Assembly (NCBI GenBank): GCA_955652545.1
Contig: CATPCA010000249.1
Coordinates: 1-5,590, forward strand
DNA: 5,590 nt
Origin: Candidatus Dormiibacterota bacterium
Lineage (GTDB): Bacteria > Chloroflexota > Dormibacteria > UBA8260
Reading direction: 5' to 3'
A program made the position numbers and the translations under genes. Position 1 is the first letter of the stretch. The number at the start of each line of letters is the position of its first letter. The notes beneath the pieces are model-generated. The model was not told the DNA's origin and searched no databases. It saw only the letters and a list, made by a program, of their open reading frames with translations. This document shows positions 1-5,203 of the stretch, in pieces.

Positions 1-407
1 CCCATGATGTTGACGATCAGGCCGCCCTTGTTCTGCTCGCGGACCTCGGCGTCGAGGATCTCACCCTCCGACTCCTTCTGCGCCACGGCCTGCCAGATGC
101 CTTCGGCGCGGGCTTTGCGCAGGGAGAGGACGACATTGCCATCCTCGTTCTCGGGCTGGACCACGTAGACCTTGACGTCGTCTCCCGGGTTGAGCACCAC
201 CGGCGCCTCGCCGCGCGCGCTCAGCTCACGGTTGGAGATGACCCCCTCGGACTTGGCGCCGATGTCGACCAGCACCTCGTCGGGGTCGACGCGTACCACG
301 GTGCCGTCGACGATGTCGCCGTGGGCGAGCGCCCGGATGACGTGCTCCTCCTCGGCGAGCAGCTGCTCCATGGTGATCTCTTCGTCAGGGACCAGGGTCG
401 AGGCCAC
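1..407 (-). CDS. rpsA: 30S ribosomal protein S1 (N-terminal 135 residues, gene runs off the window)
   Basis: S1 binds mRNA and helps load it on the 30S subunit in the cytoplasm. Seen: after an acidic N-terminus (residues 1-28), residues about 29-100 form an S1 OB-fold repeat: GDIVDGTVVRV, then DEVLVDIGAKSEGVIS, then NPGDDVKVYV and VVLSLRKA. A second repeat begins near residue 115 (GEILDAEVREQNKGGLIVNI) and is cut by the window edge. The linker containing W105 between repeats is typical of S1. The GTG start at 407 is chosen because AAGGAG lies four bases upstream; the in-frame ATG at 371 has no ribosome-binding site. Multi-repeat S1 architecture and the KSEGVIS signature are known for bacterial RpsA; another S1-repeat protein cannot be fully excluded because only about a third of the gene is present. 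It is transcribed divergently from the rest of the window. Confidence 0.9.
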   Translation of the reverse strand, partial: MASTLVPDEEITMEQLLAEEEHVIRALAHGDIVDGTVVRVDPDEVLVDIGAKSEGVISNRELSARGEAPVVLNPGDDVKVYVVQPENEDGNVVLSLRKARAEGIWQAVAQKESEGEILDAEVREQNKGGLIVNIM

Positions 408-411
408 GCTT

Positions 412-417
412 CTCCTT
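412..417 (-). promoter_or_regulatory. Shine-Dalgarno of rpsA
   Basis: On the minus strand the sequence reads AAAGGAGA, then AGC, then the GTG start. This is the only strong start-proximal ribosome-binding site in the window and fixes the rpsA start at 407. It contrasts with the plus-strand genes, none of which has a comparable site. Confidence 0.75.
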
Positions 418-506
418 TGACTTTCCCAATTGCACCGCGGCGGGGACACGACGGCGGCGACGGGTCGCTGGTGTCACCTGCGGGATCGTGCGGGCTGTTG
501 GGAGCG

Positions 507-525
507 CTGCGGGCGGGGCCCGCGG
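507..525 (-). other. GC-rich hairpin in the rpsA leader
   Basis: GCGGGC at 509-514 and GCCCGC at 518-523 form a perfect 6-bp stem around a three-base loop. Base pair 507/525 extends it beyond the 508/524 position, which is a U-G wobble if the plus strand is transcribed but a C-A mismatch in an rpsA transcript. No T-tract follows on either strand, so it does not look like an intrinsic terminator. If rpsA starts near 581 the hairpin would sit in its 5' leader. A role is inference only; short GC palindromes arise by chance in such DNA. Confidence 0.3.
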
Positions 526-587
526 AACTGTTCGCTGTTGTGGCTCAAACGGACTCGTGTGCGTCCGTGCCGATTGCGAACCCTCGG

Positions 588-593
588 AGTGTA
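588..593 (-). promoter_or_regulatory. Candidate -10 element for rpsA (TACACT)
   Basis: TACACT on the minus strand fits the actinobacterial TANNNT -10 pattern and is the same hexamer seen before the membrane-protein gene at 2612. A start about seven bases downstream would give a leader of about 175 bases. No good TTGACA-like -35 is visible 16-19 bases upstream, so the call is weak. Confidence 0.25.
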
Positions 594-701
594 GCGGACA
601 CGCCAATCCGAGGATGTCGGCGTTCTGTTGCCGCGCGGTATCCGGCTGGCGACTGTCGGACGTGTGGTCCGTCGCCTTCGGGGTGCCACCCTGCGAAAGC
701 G

Positions 702-911
702 ATGCGAGTGACCATCACCTGTGAAGACTGCGGCGAACGCCACCGGCTCGAGCGACACGTCAGCGAGCCCGGTCCAATCTGGATCGTGTGCCATTCATGC
801 GAGCTCCCGCTCCAGGCGGTCCTCGACGGACCGGCGCCGGCGCCGAGCAAGACGCACAGCATCTGGGCCGACATCGTCGACCTCGGCACCGGGGTCCGCA
901 ACAGCGCGTAG
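702..911 (+). CDS. Small zinc-ribbon protein, function unknown
   Basis: A 69-residue protein with two cysteine pairs, C7-x2-C10 and C30-x2-C33, spaced like a four-cysteine zinc ribbon. Short beta-like stretches (VTITC, IWIVC) carry each knuckle, resembling MJ0042-type or other rubredoxin-like ribbons. The C-terminal half (residues 42-69) is an Ala/Pro linker followed by a hydrophobic-acidic segment (WADIVDLG). There is no signal peptide or membrane segment, so it is probably cytoplasmic. The ATG at 702 has only GAAAG two bases upstream; the GTG at 708 would place the same GAAAG eight bases away and could be the true start, giving 67 residues that keep all four cysteines. The frame stays open upstream into the intergenic region, but that extension looks unlike protein. 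I do not recognise the family precisely; zinc binding is inferred from the cysteine pattern. Confidence 0.65.
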   Translation: MRVTITCEDCGERHRLERHVSEPGPIWIVCHSCELPLQAVLDGPAPAPSKTHSIWADIVDLGTGVRNSA

Positions 912-925
912 CCGGCTCAGGCTGA

Positions 926-955
926 CGGTGGGATCGGCGGGGAGGAAGCCCACCG
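926..955 (+). other. Inverted repeat between the zinc-ribbon and DegV genes
   Basis: CGGTGGG (926-932) pairs perfectly with CCCACCG (949-955) around a 16-base purine-rich loop. The loop holds GGAGGA (941-946), a perfect Shine-Dalgarno core with no usable start codon 4-12 bases after it. There is no T-tract, so a Rho-independent terminator is unlikely. It could partly insulate the two genes or be chance. Confidence 0.3.
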
Positions 956-1005
956 GCTGGTAGCATCGGGCGCTCCATGCACTCGACCCGCTCCCGGCTG
1001 TCGAT

Positions 1006-1881
1006 GTGAGCAGCCGGCGCGTCGCCCTCGTCGTCGACACCGGCGCCGCACTCGAGGAGCGGATCGACGCGGGCCTTGCCGTCGTCCCGTACCACGTCGC
1101 GGTCGGTGGCGTGACCCTCGCGGACGGTGAAGCTGCCGAGCTGTACGCGCGGCTGCGTCGTGGCGAGCGCGCCAGCACGTCGACGCCGAGCCCCGGCGAG
1201 TACCTCGCCGCCTTCGAACGTGTCGCCGCCGGTGTGGATGCGATCGTCTGCCTGACGATTCCCGCCCGCTGGAGTGGCACCCACGGAAGCGCGATGGTCG
1301 CGGCGGGCCTGTTTGCGGGCCGGCAAGCCACGCCCACGGTCACGGTCGTCGAGACCTCCACCGCGGCGGCCGGATACGCGCTGGTGGCCCGTCTCGCCTG
1401 GGCGCTGTGCTCCAGCGGCGCGGACCAGGACGCCCTGCTGGCGCGAGTGCAGCAGGCCTGCGCTGCGGTGCGCATGTTCGGGGCCCTGGCGACCCTCGAG
1501 TTCGTGGCGCGCAGCGGCCGGGTCCCCGCGCTCGTGGCGGGCGTCTCCGACGCCCTGCACGTGCGTCCGGTGTTCGAGATGCACGGTGGCGACACCAGCC
1601 GGGTCGCGCTGGCACGTACCGACAGCGGCGTGCTCCGGGCGCTCGAGCGGGTCGCCCGCGAGCGACTCGCGCCCGGGCTCCCGCACCGGCTGATCCTGTT
1701 CCACGCCGACGCCGGCGCGGCGGTGGGGCAGCTCCGCGACCGGCTCGTCGAGGTGATCGCGGTTGACCACGACGAGACCGTGGCGCTGGCGCCGGTGATC
1801 GGCGTCCACATCGGGCCCGGGGCCTTGGGCTTCGCCGCGCTGACCGTCCTCGCCGACGATCCACTTCCGCCGGCCGCATGA
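1006..1881 (+). CDS. DegV family (FakB-like) fatty-acid-binding protein
   Basis: DegV-family proteins bind one fatty acid; in Firmicutes the FakB members present it to the kinase FakA, giving acyl-phosphate for phospholipid synthesis. At 291 residues the length matches the family. Seen in order: N-terminal VALVVDTGAAL (residues 6-16, the usual D-S-T being D-T-G), VVPYHVAVGG (26-35), the TSTPSP block (58-63), the WSGTHGSA block (89-96), FGALATLEFVARSGRVPAL (158-176), and the C-terminal GVHIGPGALG (266-275). S90 and H268 sit where DegV proteins contact the fatty-acid carboxylate. No signal peptide; cytoplasmic. The GTG at 1006 is the most upstream start available, since an in-frame stop lies at 961, but it lacks a Shine-Dalgarno. 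The stop overlaps the next start as ATGA, so it is probably translationally coupled to the PlsY-like gene. No FakA-like kinase is in the window. Confidence 0.9.
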   Translation: MSSRRVALVVDTGAALEERIDAGLAVVPYHVAVGGVTLADGEAAELYARLRRGERASTSTPSPGEYLAAFERVAAGVDAIVCLTIPARWSGTHGSAMVAAGLFAGRQATPTVTVVETSTAAAGYALVARLAWALCSSGADQDALLARVQQACAAVRMFGALATLEFVARSGRVPALVAGVSDALHVRPVFEMHGGDTSRVALARTDSGVLRALERVARERLAPGLPHRLILFHADAGAAVGQLRDRLVEVIAVDHDETVALAPVIGVHIGPGALGFAALTVLADDPLPPAA

Positions 1882-2555
1882 GGCAGCCCGCCACCGCGGT
1901 CGAGGTCATCGTGCTGGTGGGTGCCTACCTGGTGGGCTCGGTCCCGGTGGCATGGCTGCTCGGACGGTGGCGTGCCGGCCTCGACCTCCGCGAGGTCGGC
2001 TCGGGCAACCCGGGCACGAGCAACCTGTTCCGCAACACCGGCCGGCGGCTGGCCGTGATCTCCGGGCCGATCCAATTCGCCCAGGGGCTCATCCCTGTGC
2101 TGGTGGCCCGAGCCGTGGGGGGCGAGGGCACGTTCCTCGACTTCGCCGCCGTCTGCGCGGTGGCAGGCAACTGCTGGCCGATCTGGCTGCGGTTCCACGG
2201 GCAGCGGGGCATCGCCGTGGCCACGGGGGCGGTCGCCGCGATCAGCCCCGTGCTCCTGGCGGTGCTGCTGGTGTGCTACGCCGTAGGCGCCGCGACCCAT
2301 GCGATCGCGATCGGGGTGCTGGCGGGGTTCTCGGCGCTGCCCATCGCCGCGGCCTGGATCGGTGGCCGGGACCTGGCCATCACCTGCGCCGGGCTGCTCG
2401 CGGCCGTGGTCCTGCGCCGCCTCGAGGGCCTGAGGTCCGACATGCACAGCGCGGCATCCGACAATGAACGCGGGGTCCTGCTCCGCCGGCTCTTCCTTGA
2501 CGAGCGACCCGGCCAGGCGCTGGTCGGGCCGCGGCCTGGGGAGCGCAATGTGTAG
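1878..2555 (+). CDS. PlsY-family (glycerol-3-phosphate acyltransferase-like) membrane protein, divergent
   Basis: PlsY moves an acyl chain from acyl-phosphate to glycerol-3-phosphate at the inner membrane, the first step of phospholipid synthesis. Seen: YLVGSVPVAWLLGR (17-30) and GSGNPGTSNLFR (41-52), clear PlsY motif 1 with S42 and R52 kept; CWPIWLRFHGQRG (99-111) matches motif 2. Hydrophobic segments lie at about 7-28, 57-80, 86-103, 112-137, 138-160 and 165-180. Several usual residues differ: the D..KG element reads IQFAQG (65-70), the motif 2 GH is GN (97-98), GGKG is GQRG, and the motif 3 RHxxN region is reduced to RRLEG (180-184). A charged tail of about 40 residues follows. The start overlaps the DegV stop (ATGA) and has no Shine-Dalgarno. 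Family membership is firm; activity is doubtful, and a specialised paralogue or altered donor/acceptor use is possible. I withhold the symbol plsY for that reason. Confidence 0.82.
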   Translation: MRQPATAVEVIVLVGAYLVGSVPVAWLLGRWRAGLDLREVGSGNPGTSNLFRNTGRRLAVISGPIQFAQGLIPVLVARAVGGEGTFLDFAAVCAVAGNCWPIWLRFHGQRGIAVATGAVAAISPVLLAVLLVCYAVGAATHAIAIGVLAGFSALPIAAAWIGGRDLAITCAGLLAAVVLRRLEGLRSDMHSAASDNERGVLLRRLFLDERPGQALVGPRPGERNV

Positions 2556-2572
2556 GGTGGAATGGCTCTCCG

Positions 2573-2588
2573 AGATCGGTCAGATCGG
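2573..2588 (+). repeat. Tandem 7-base direct repeat upstream of the membrane-protein promoter
   Basis: AGATCGG occurs at 2573-2579 and again at 2582-2588, with a 9-base period. The pair ends just before the place where a -35 box would lie for the TACACT at 2612. It may be an activator or repressor site, or chance; nothing else in the sequence tests this. Confidence 0.25.
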
Positions 2589-2611
2589 GCCTGTGTCGGC
2601 CGTGGGCCTCC

Positions 2612-2617
2612 TACACT
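2612..2617 (+). promoter_or_regulatory. Candidate -10 element (TACACT) for leaderless transcription of the membrane-protein gene
   Basis: TACACT lies exactly six bases before the GTG at 2624, i.e. at -12 to -7 if transcription starts on the G of the start codon. This is the standard geometry of leaderless genes in actinobacteria, and there is no Shine-Dalgarno here. The expected -35 position (2589-2594) reads GCCTGT, a poor match. It supports a separate transcript for the membrane-protein/glycosyltransferase pair within the 68-base gap after the PlsY-like gene. Confidence 0.55.
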
Positions 2618-2623
2618 GCCCTG

Positions 2624-3727
2624 GTGAAGTCGCGCCCGGTCGAGCGGGGGATGGCGGCGACGAGCGACCGTGGTCCGATGGCGGGCGCGCGCCGCAGCAG
2701 GCCGCTGCACCCGACGATCCGCCAGCGGGTGTTCAGCCGGCGCCGGATCCCCGTGGTGGTGGCGCTGCTGGTGATCGGCTCGCTGGTCGTGGCCAGCAAC
2801 CCGGGCCAGGTCGGCGGGGCCATCCGGCACTTCCACCTCCGCGACATCCCCATCGTGATCGGGCTCTCGGTGGGCTATTACATCCTCCAGGGTGTGCGCT
2901 GGTGGACGCTGCTGCGGGTGGTCGCGCGCCCACCTCCGCCGCTTGGCGAGACGGTGTTGATGACGTTGACCGGACAGGCGACGGCCTTGCTGCCGCTGGG
3001 GGAGTTGACCCGCGCCATCCTGATCGCGAGAACCACCTCCGTCGCAGTGGGGTCGGCGGTGGCGGCGGTGACCGTGCAGGAACTTCTGTACTCGGGCCTG
3101 CTGATCGCGGCCGCGCTCCCAGGTTCGAGTCGCTACTCCTTCGCACGCGCCGGTGTTGCCGCGGCGCTCGGCGGCACCGTGCTCGTCGTCGTGCTGCTGA
3201 CCGTGCGCCCCGTGTTCTCGCGGGTGCGAGCGGTGGTCACCCGCCTTCCACTGCTGAGCAGGATGTTGGCAACGATCGACCAGCTCCAGGCGGACGCGGT
3301 GGTGCTGTTCGAGAACTGGCGGACCTACGTCTGGCTCTGGATCAGCGCGGTGCAGGCGCTCATGGCCATCAGCCTCTTCTTCTTCGTCGTCGACGCCATC
3401 GCGCCGGGACGCCTGGACTGGGTGAGCGCGGCCTTCATCTACTCGATCAGCAACGTGGCGTCGGCGATCACCCTGTCGCCGGGCAGTCTCGGCGCCTTCG
3501 AGGCGACCACGGCCGGGCTGCTGGTGGCGGCAGGCGGGCTGCCTTTCGGCGTGGCCACGGCCGCCGCCGTCCTGCACCGCACCGCCGACAAAGGGTTGAG
3601 CGCGGTGATCGGCATCACGCTCTTCGCGTATGTGCGGCGCCGCTACCAGCTGCACGGCGTGTCGCTTTTCGACCTGCGCAACACCGCGACGGCGCCGCAA
3701 CGCGTGGTCGCTGCCGATGACAGCTGA
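2624..3727 (+). CDS. Lysylphosphatidylglycerol synthase TM-domain / UPF0104 family membrane protein (flippase-like)
   Basis: A 367-residue integral membrane protein of the family that includes the MprF flippase domain and archaeal AglD; members are thought to move or modify lipid-linked substrates. Seen: a basic cytoplasmic N-terminus (1-41), then hydrophobic segments at about 42-58, 75-92, 110-125, 143-165, 176-195, 234-256, 265-285, 294-316 and 322-337, and a basic tail. Family signatures: VRWWTLLR (91-98), LLPLGELTRAILIAR (122-136, matching the usual P-x-G-E-x-x-R element) and SPGSLGAFEAT (285-295, matching the usual PGGLGxxE). There is no soluble C-terminal synthase domain, so it is not a full MprF. 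The GTG at 2624 is preferred because TACACT precedes it by six bases; the ATG codons at 2651 and 2678 are alternatives that remove only the basic leader. It overlaps the glycosyltransferase gene by 11 bases, suggesting a shared pathway. The substrate cannot be read from sequence. Confidence 0.87.
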   Translation: MKSRPVERGMAATSDRGPMAGARRSRPLHPTIRQRVFSRRRIPVVVALLVIGSLVVASNPGQVGGAIRHFHLRDIPIVIGLSVGYYILQGVRWWTLLRVVARPPPPLGETVLMTLTGQATALLPLGELTRAILIARTTSVAVGSAVAAVTVQELLYSGLLIAAALPGSSRYSFARAGVAAALGGTVLVVVLLTVRPVFSRVRAVVTRLPLLSRMLATIDQLQADAVVLFENWRTYVWLWISAVQALMAISLFFFVVDAIAPGRLDWVSAAFIYSISNVASAITLSPGSLGAFEATTAGLLVAAGGLPFGVATAAAVLHRTADKGLSAVIGITLFAYVRRRYQLHGVSLFDLRNTATAPQRVVAADDS

Positions 3728-4892
3728 GGGCAAGCCGTTGCGCATCGCCTTCTTCGGCCACGCCGAGGGGCGACGCATCGACGGGCTCTCCACCTACAGC
3801 CGCGAGCTGGTGCGCTCGCTGCGCGCCCGCGGGGCGACAGTGCGTTTCTTCGCTCACCACGGGGATGGCGACGAGGCGCCGGTCGACGCCCGCGACGCCG
3901 TCTGGCTGCGGGCATTGCATTTCAAGACCGTGACCATCCCGACGCCGGGGACGATGGCCGCCGTCCGTGCAGCGCTCGAGGAGTTCCGCCCGGACATCGT
4001 CCACATCTCATGGAGCTTCTCGTTGTTCGATGGAGCGATCGCTCGCGCTGCGCATCGCGTCGGCGCGGCCTGCGTGGCGACGTTCCATCTCCCCCATGGC
4101 CCCGAGGGGACCGCGCGCGGCAGGGTGCTGCAGGGCCTCTACCGCTACCACCGGCTGCACATGCGCCACGTCGACCGCTGCATCGCCCTGAGCGAGGGAC
4201 AGCGCGACCTCCTGATCAGCGCCGGGTACCCGGCCGACCGGGCCGTGGTCGTCGCCAACGGCGTCGACACTGACGTGATCAGCCCCGGTCCATCGTCTCT
4301 CCACGGGGAGCTTGGAGCGCGGCTGGTGGTTCTCTACCTCGGCAGGCTCGACCCGGAGAAGCGTGTCCCGGCGCTGGTGGACACCTTCCTCTCGCTCGGC
4401 CTCCCCGACGACCATGTCCTCTGCCTCGCCGGCGACGGGATCCAGCGCGACCGGTTGCGCAGGCGCGCCGCCGGCCACCCCAACATCCGCGTCCTCGGGC
4501 TTGTGTCCGACGCCCGCAAGCTCGAACTGCTGCGCGGCTGCGACGTGTTCGTGCTGCCGTCCACCGCCGAGGGGCTCGCCCTGTCACTGTTGGAGGCGAT
4601 GGCCGCGGGCTGCGCCATCGTCGCCACGGACGCCGGCGAGGACGGCAGCGCGCTCCACGATGCCGGGCTGGTGATCCCCGCCAACCCGCTGCGCCCGGCT
4701 CTGGACGACGCTCTGCGGCATCTGATCTCCGACCGCGCGCTGCGGGCGCATCTCGGCGAGGCGGCGAGGGCCCGGGCGGTGGGCTGCTTCGCCGGCGCCG
4801 GCAGCGCCGACCGCGTCCTGAGTGTGTATGCGGATGCCGCCCGCTCTGCGGAGGCGGCACGGGGCACGCCGGCAGGCGCCGCGCTACCCTAG
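3717..4892 (+). CDS. GT4-family (GT-B fold) glycosyltransferase
   Basis: A 391-residue retaining glycosyltransferase that would transfer sugar from a nucleotide-sugar to a lipid or glycan acceptor on the cytoplasmic side. Seen: N-terminal acceptor domain with [21 protein letters not shown] (residues 9-29, the usual GG-like loop being DGLS), [10 protein letters not shown] (90-99), ATFHLPHGP (121-129); hinge VANGVDTDV (179-187); C-terminal donor domain with [10 protein letters not shown] (207-216, phosphate-binding R210 and K215), CLAGDG (236-241) and [24 protein letters not shown] (284-307), whose E285-x7-E293 is the GT4 catalytic/donor motif. No membrane segment or signal peptide. The ATG at 3717 starts the conserved core; the frame is open back to 3630 but that stretch lies in the preceding gene. 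The 11-base overlap implies translational coupling with the membrane protein. PimB-like or other glycolipid transferases are near relatives; the actual sugar and acceptor are unknown. Confidence 0.92.
   Translation: MTAEGKPLRIAFFGHAEGRRIDGLSTYSRELVRSLRARGATVRFFAHHGDGDEAPVDARDAVWLRALHFKTVTIPTPGTMAAVRAALEEFRPDIVHISWSFSLFDGAIARAAHRVGAACVATFHLPHGPEGTARGRVLQGLYRYHRLHMRHVDRCIALSEGQRDLLISAGYPADRAVVVANGVDTDVISPGPSSLHGELGARLVVLYLGRLDPEKRVPALVDTFLSLGLPDDHVLCLAGDGIQRDRLRRRAAGHPNIRVLGLVSDARKLELLRGCDVFVLPSTAEGLALSLLEAMAAGCAIVATDAGEDGSALHDAGLVIPANPLRPALDDALRHLISDRALRAHLGEAARARAVGCFAGAGSADRVLSVYADAARSAEAARGTPAGAALP
4885..4890 (+). promoter_or_regulatory. Candidate -10 element (TACCCT) for leaderless clpS transcription
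   Basis: TACCCT ends exactly six bases before the clpS GTG at 4897, the same spacing as TACACT before the GTG at 2624. Its final T is the first base of the TAG that ends the glycosyltransferase gene. No Shine-Dalgarno and no clear -35 (4862-4867 reads GGGCAC) are visible. It suggests clpS has its own promoter instead of depending only on read-through. Confidence 0.55.
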
Positions 4893-4896
4893 GCGG

Positions 4897-5187
4897 GTGA
4901 CCACGGCAACCCCGGTCCCGGTCGAGGCCCCTGTCCGCGAGGAGAAGTTGGTCCGAGATCCCGGGTGGAACGTGATCGTGTGGAACGACCCGATCACCCT
5001 CATGACCTACGTCGTTCTGGTGCTCAGGAAGCTCTTCGGCTACGACCACGTGACCGCGACCAGGCTGATGCTCCAGGTGCACGAGGAGGGAAAGGCAATC
5101 GTCGCCACCCAGCCGCGCGAGCAGGCCGAGGTCTCGGTGGCGCGGTTGCACGCGTTCGGGCTCCAGGCCACCCTGGCCCGGCTCTAG
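4897..5187 (+). CDS. clpS: ATP-dependent Clp protease adaptor ClpS
   Basis: ClpS captures proteins with N-degron residues (Leu, Phe, Tyr, Trp) and delivers them to ClpA or ClpC with ClpP in the cytoplasm. The 96-residue length is normal. Seen: a flexible N-terminal extension (1-22) that in the family enters the unfoldase, then [17 protein letters not shown] (24-40) with N30-D31 in the place of the N-D pair that binds the substrate amino group, L35-M36 at the pocket gate, LRKLFGYD (43-50), and [13 protein letters not shown] (57-69) with the conserved H62. The C-terminus [17 protein letters not shown] (77-93) is typical. The GTG at 4897 is chosen because of the TACCCT spacing and because upstream in-frame sequence lies inside the glycosyltransferase gene. 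The glycosyltransferase stop is four bases upstream. The next gene, 16 bases downstream, is a DUF2017-type protein, a pairing common in actinobacteria. Confidence 0.95.
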   Translation: MTTATPVPVEAPVREEKLVRDPGWNVIVWNDPITLMTYVVLVLRKLFGYDHVTATRLMLQVHEEGKAIVATQPREQAEVSVARLHAFGLQATLARL

Positions 5188-5203
5188 CGGGGGCGAGCGG
5201 CAG

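Larger units (their letters stand above)
408..701. other. Divergent intergenic region between rpsA and the zinc-ribbon gene
   Basis: About 290 bases separate the two divergent starts. Open frames crossing it in several phases show no recognisable protein motif and are low-complexity Arg/Ser/Pro shadows, so I read it as non-coding. It must hold the rpsA promoter and leader and presumably a promoter for the plus-strand genes. I find one TACACT hexamer facing rpsA and one GC-rich hairpin (both listed separately), and no convincing paired -35/-10 promoter on either strand. Confidence 0.5.

Noticed and set aside
495..630. Three copies of CTGTTG (495, 534, 625) as possible regulator sites
   Set aside because: Six-base matches with irregular spacing and no dyad symmetry are within chance expectation.
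321..701. Long N-terminal extension of the zinc-ribbon protein
   Set aside because: It would cross the rpsA start and the whole intergenic region, with no recognisable protein sequence before the cysteine core.
926..955. Intrinsic terminator after the zinc-ribbon gene
   Set aside because: The 7-bp stem has a 16-base loop and no following T-run, so it was kept only as an inverted repeat.
795..2447. A 550-residue open frame on the minus strand
   Set aside because: It lies antisense to the DegV and PlsY-like genes, is rich in Arg/Ala/Ser/Pro with no recognisable domain, and is the usual by-product of GC-rich third positions.
3122..3131. GGTTCGAGTC resembling a tRNA T-loop
   Set aside because: There is no complementary T-stem, acceptor stem or anticodon arm around it, and it sits in a conserved coding frame of the membrane protein.
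3630..3716. N-terminal extension of the glycosyltransferase
   Set aside because: The extra 29 codons lie within the preceding gene and are unlike glycosyltransferase N-termini; the ATG at 3717 begins just before the conserved strand.
2464..3720. A 418-residue plus-strand frame
   Set aside because: Overlaps the membrane-protein gene in another phase and is mostly Arg/Gly/Ala; the competing frame has clear membrane segments and family motifs.
2276..3793. A 505-residue open frame on the minus strand
   Set aside because: Antisense to the PlsY-like and membrane-protein genes; low-complexity Arg/His/Gln/Asp composition and no domain.
4822..4896. N-terminal extension of ClpS
   Set aside because: The extra codons are Arg/Pro-rich, lie inside the glycosyltransferase gene and would make an unusually long ClpS; the GTG at 4897 has promoter spacing support.
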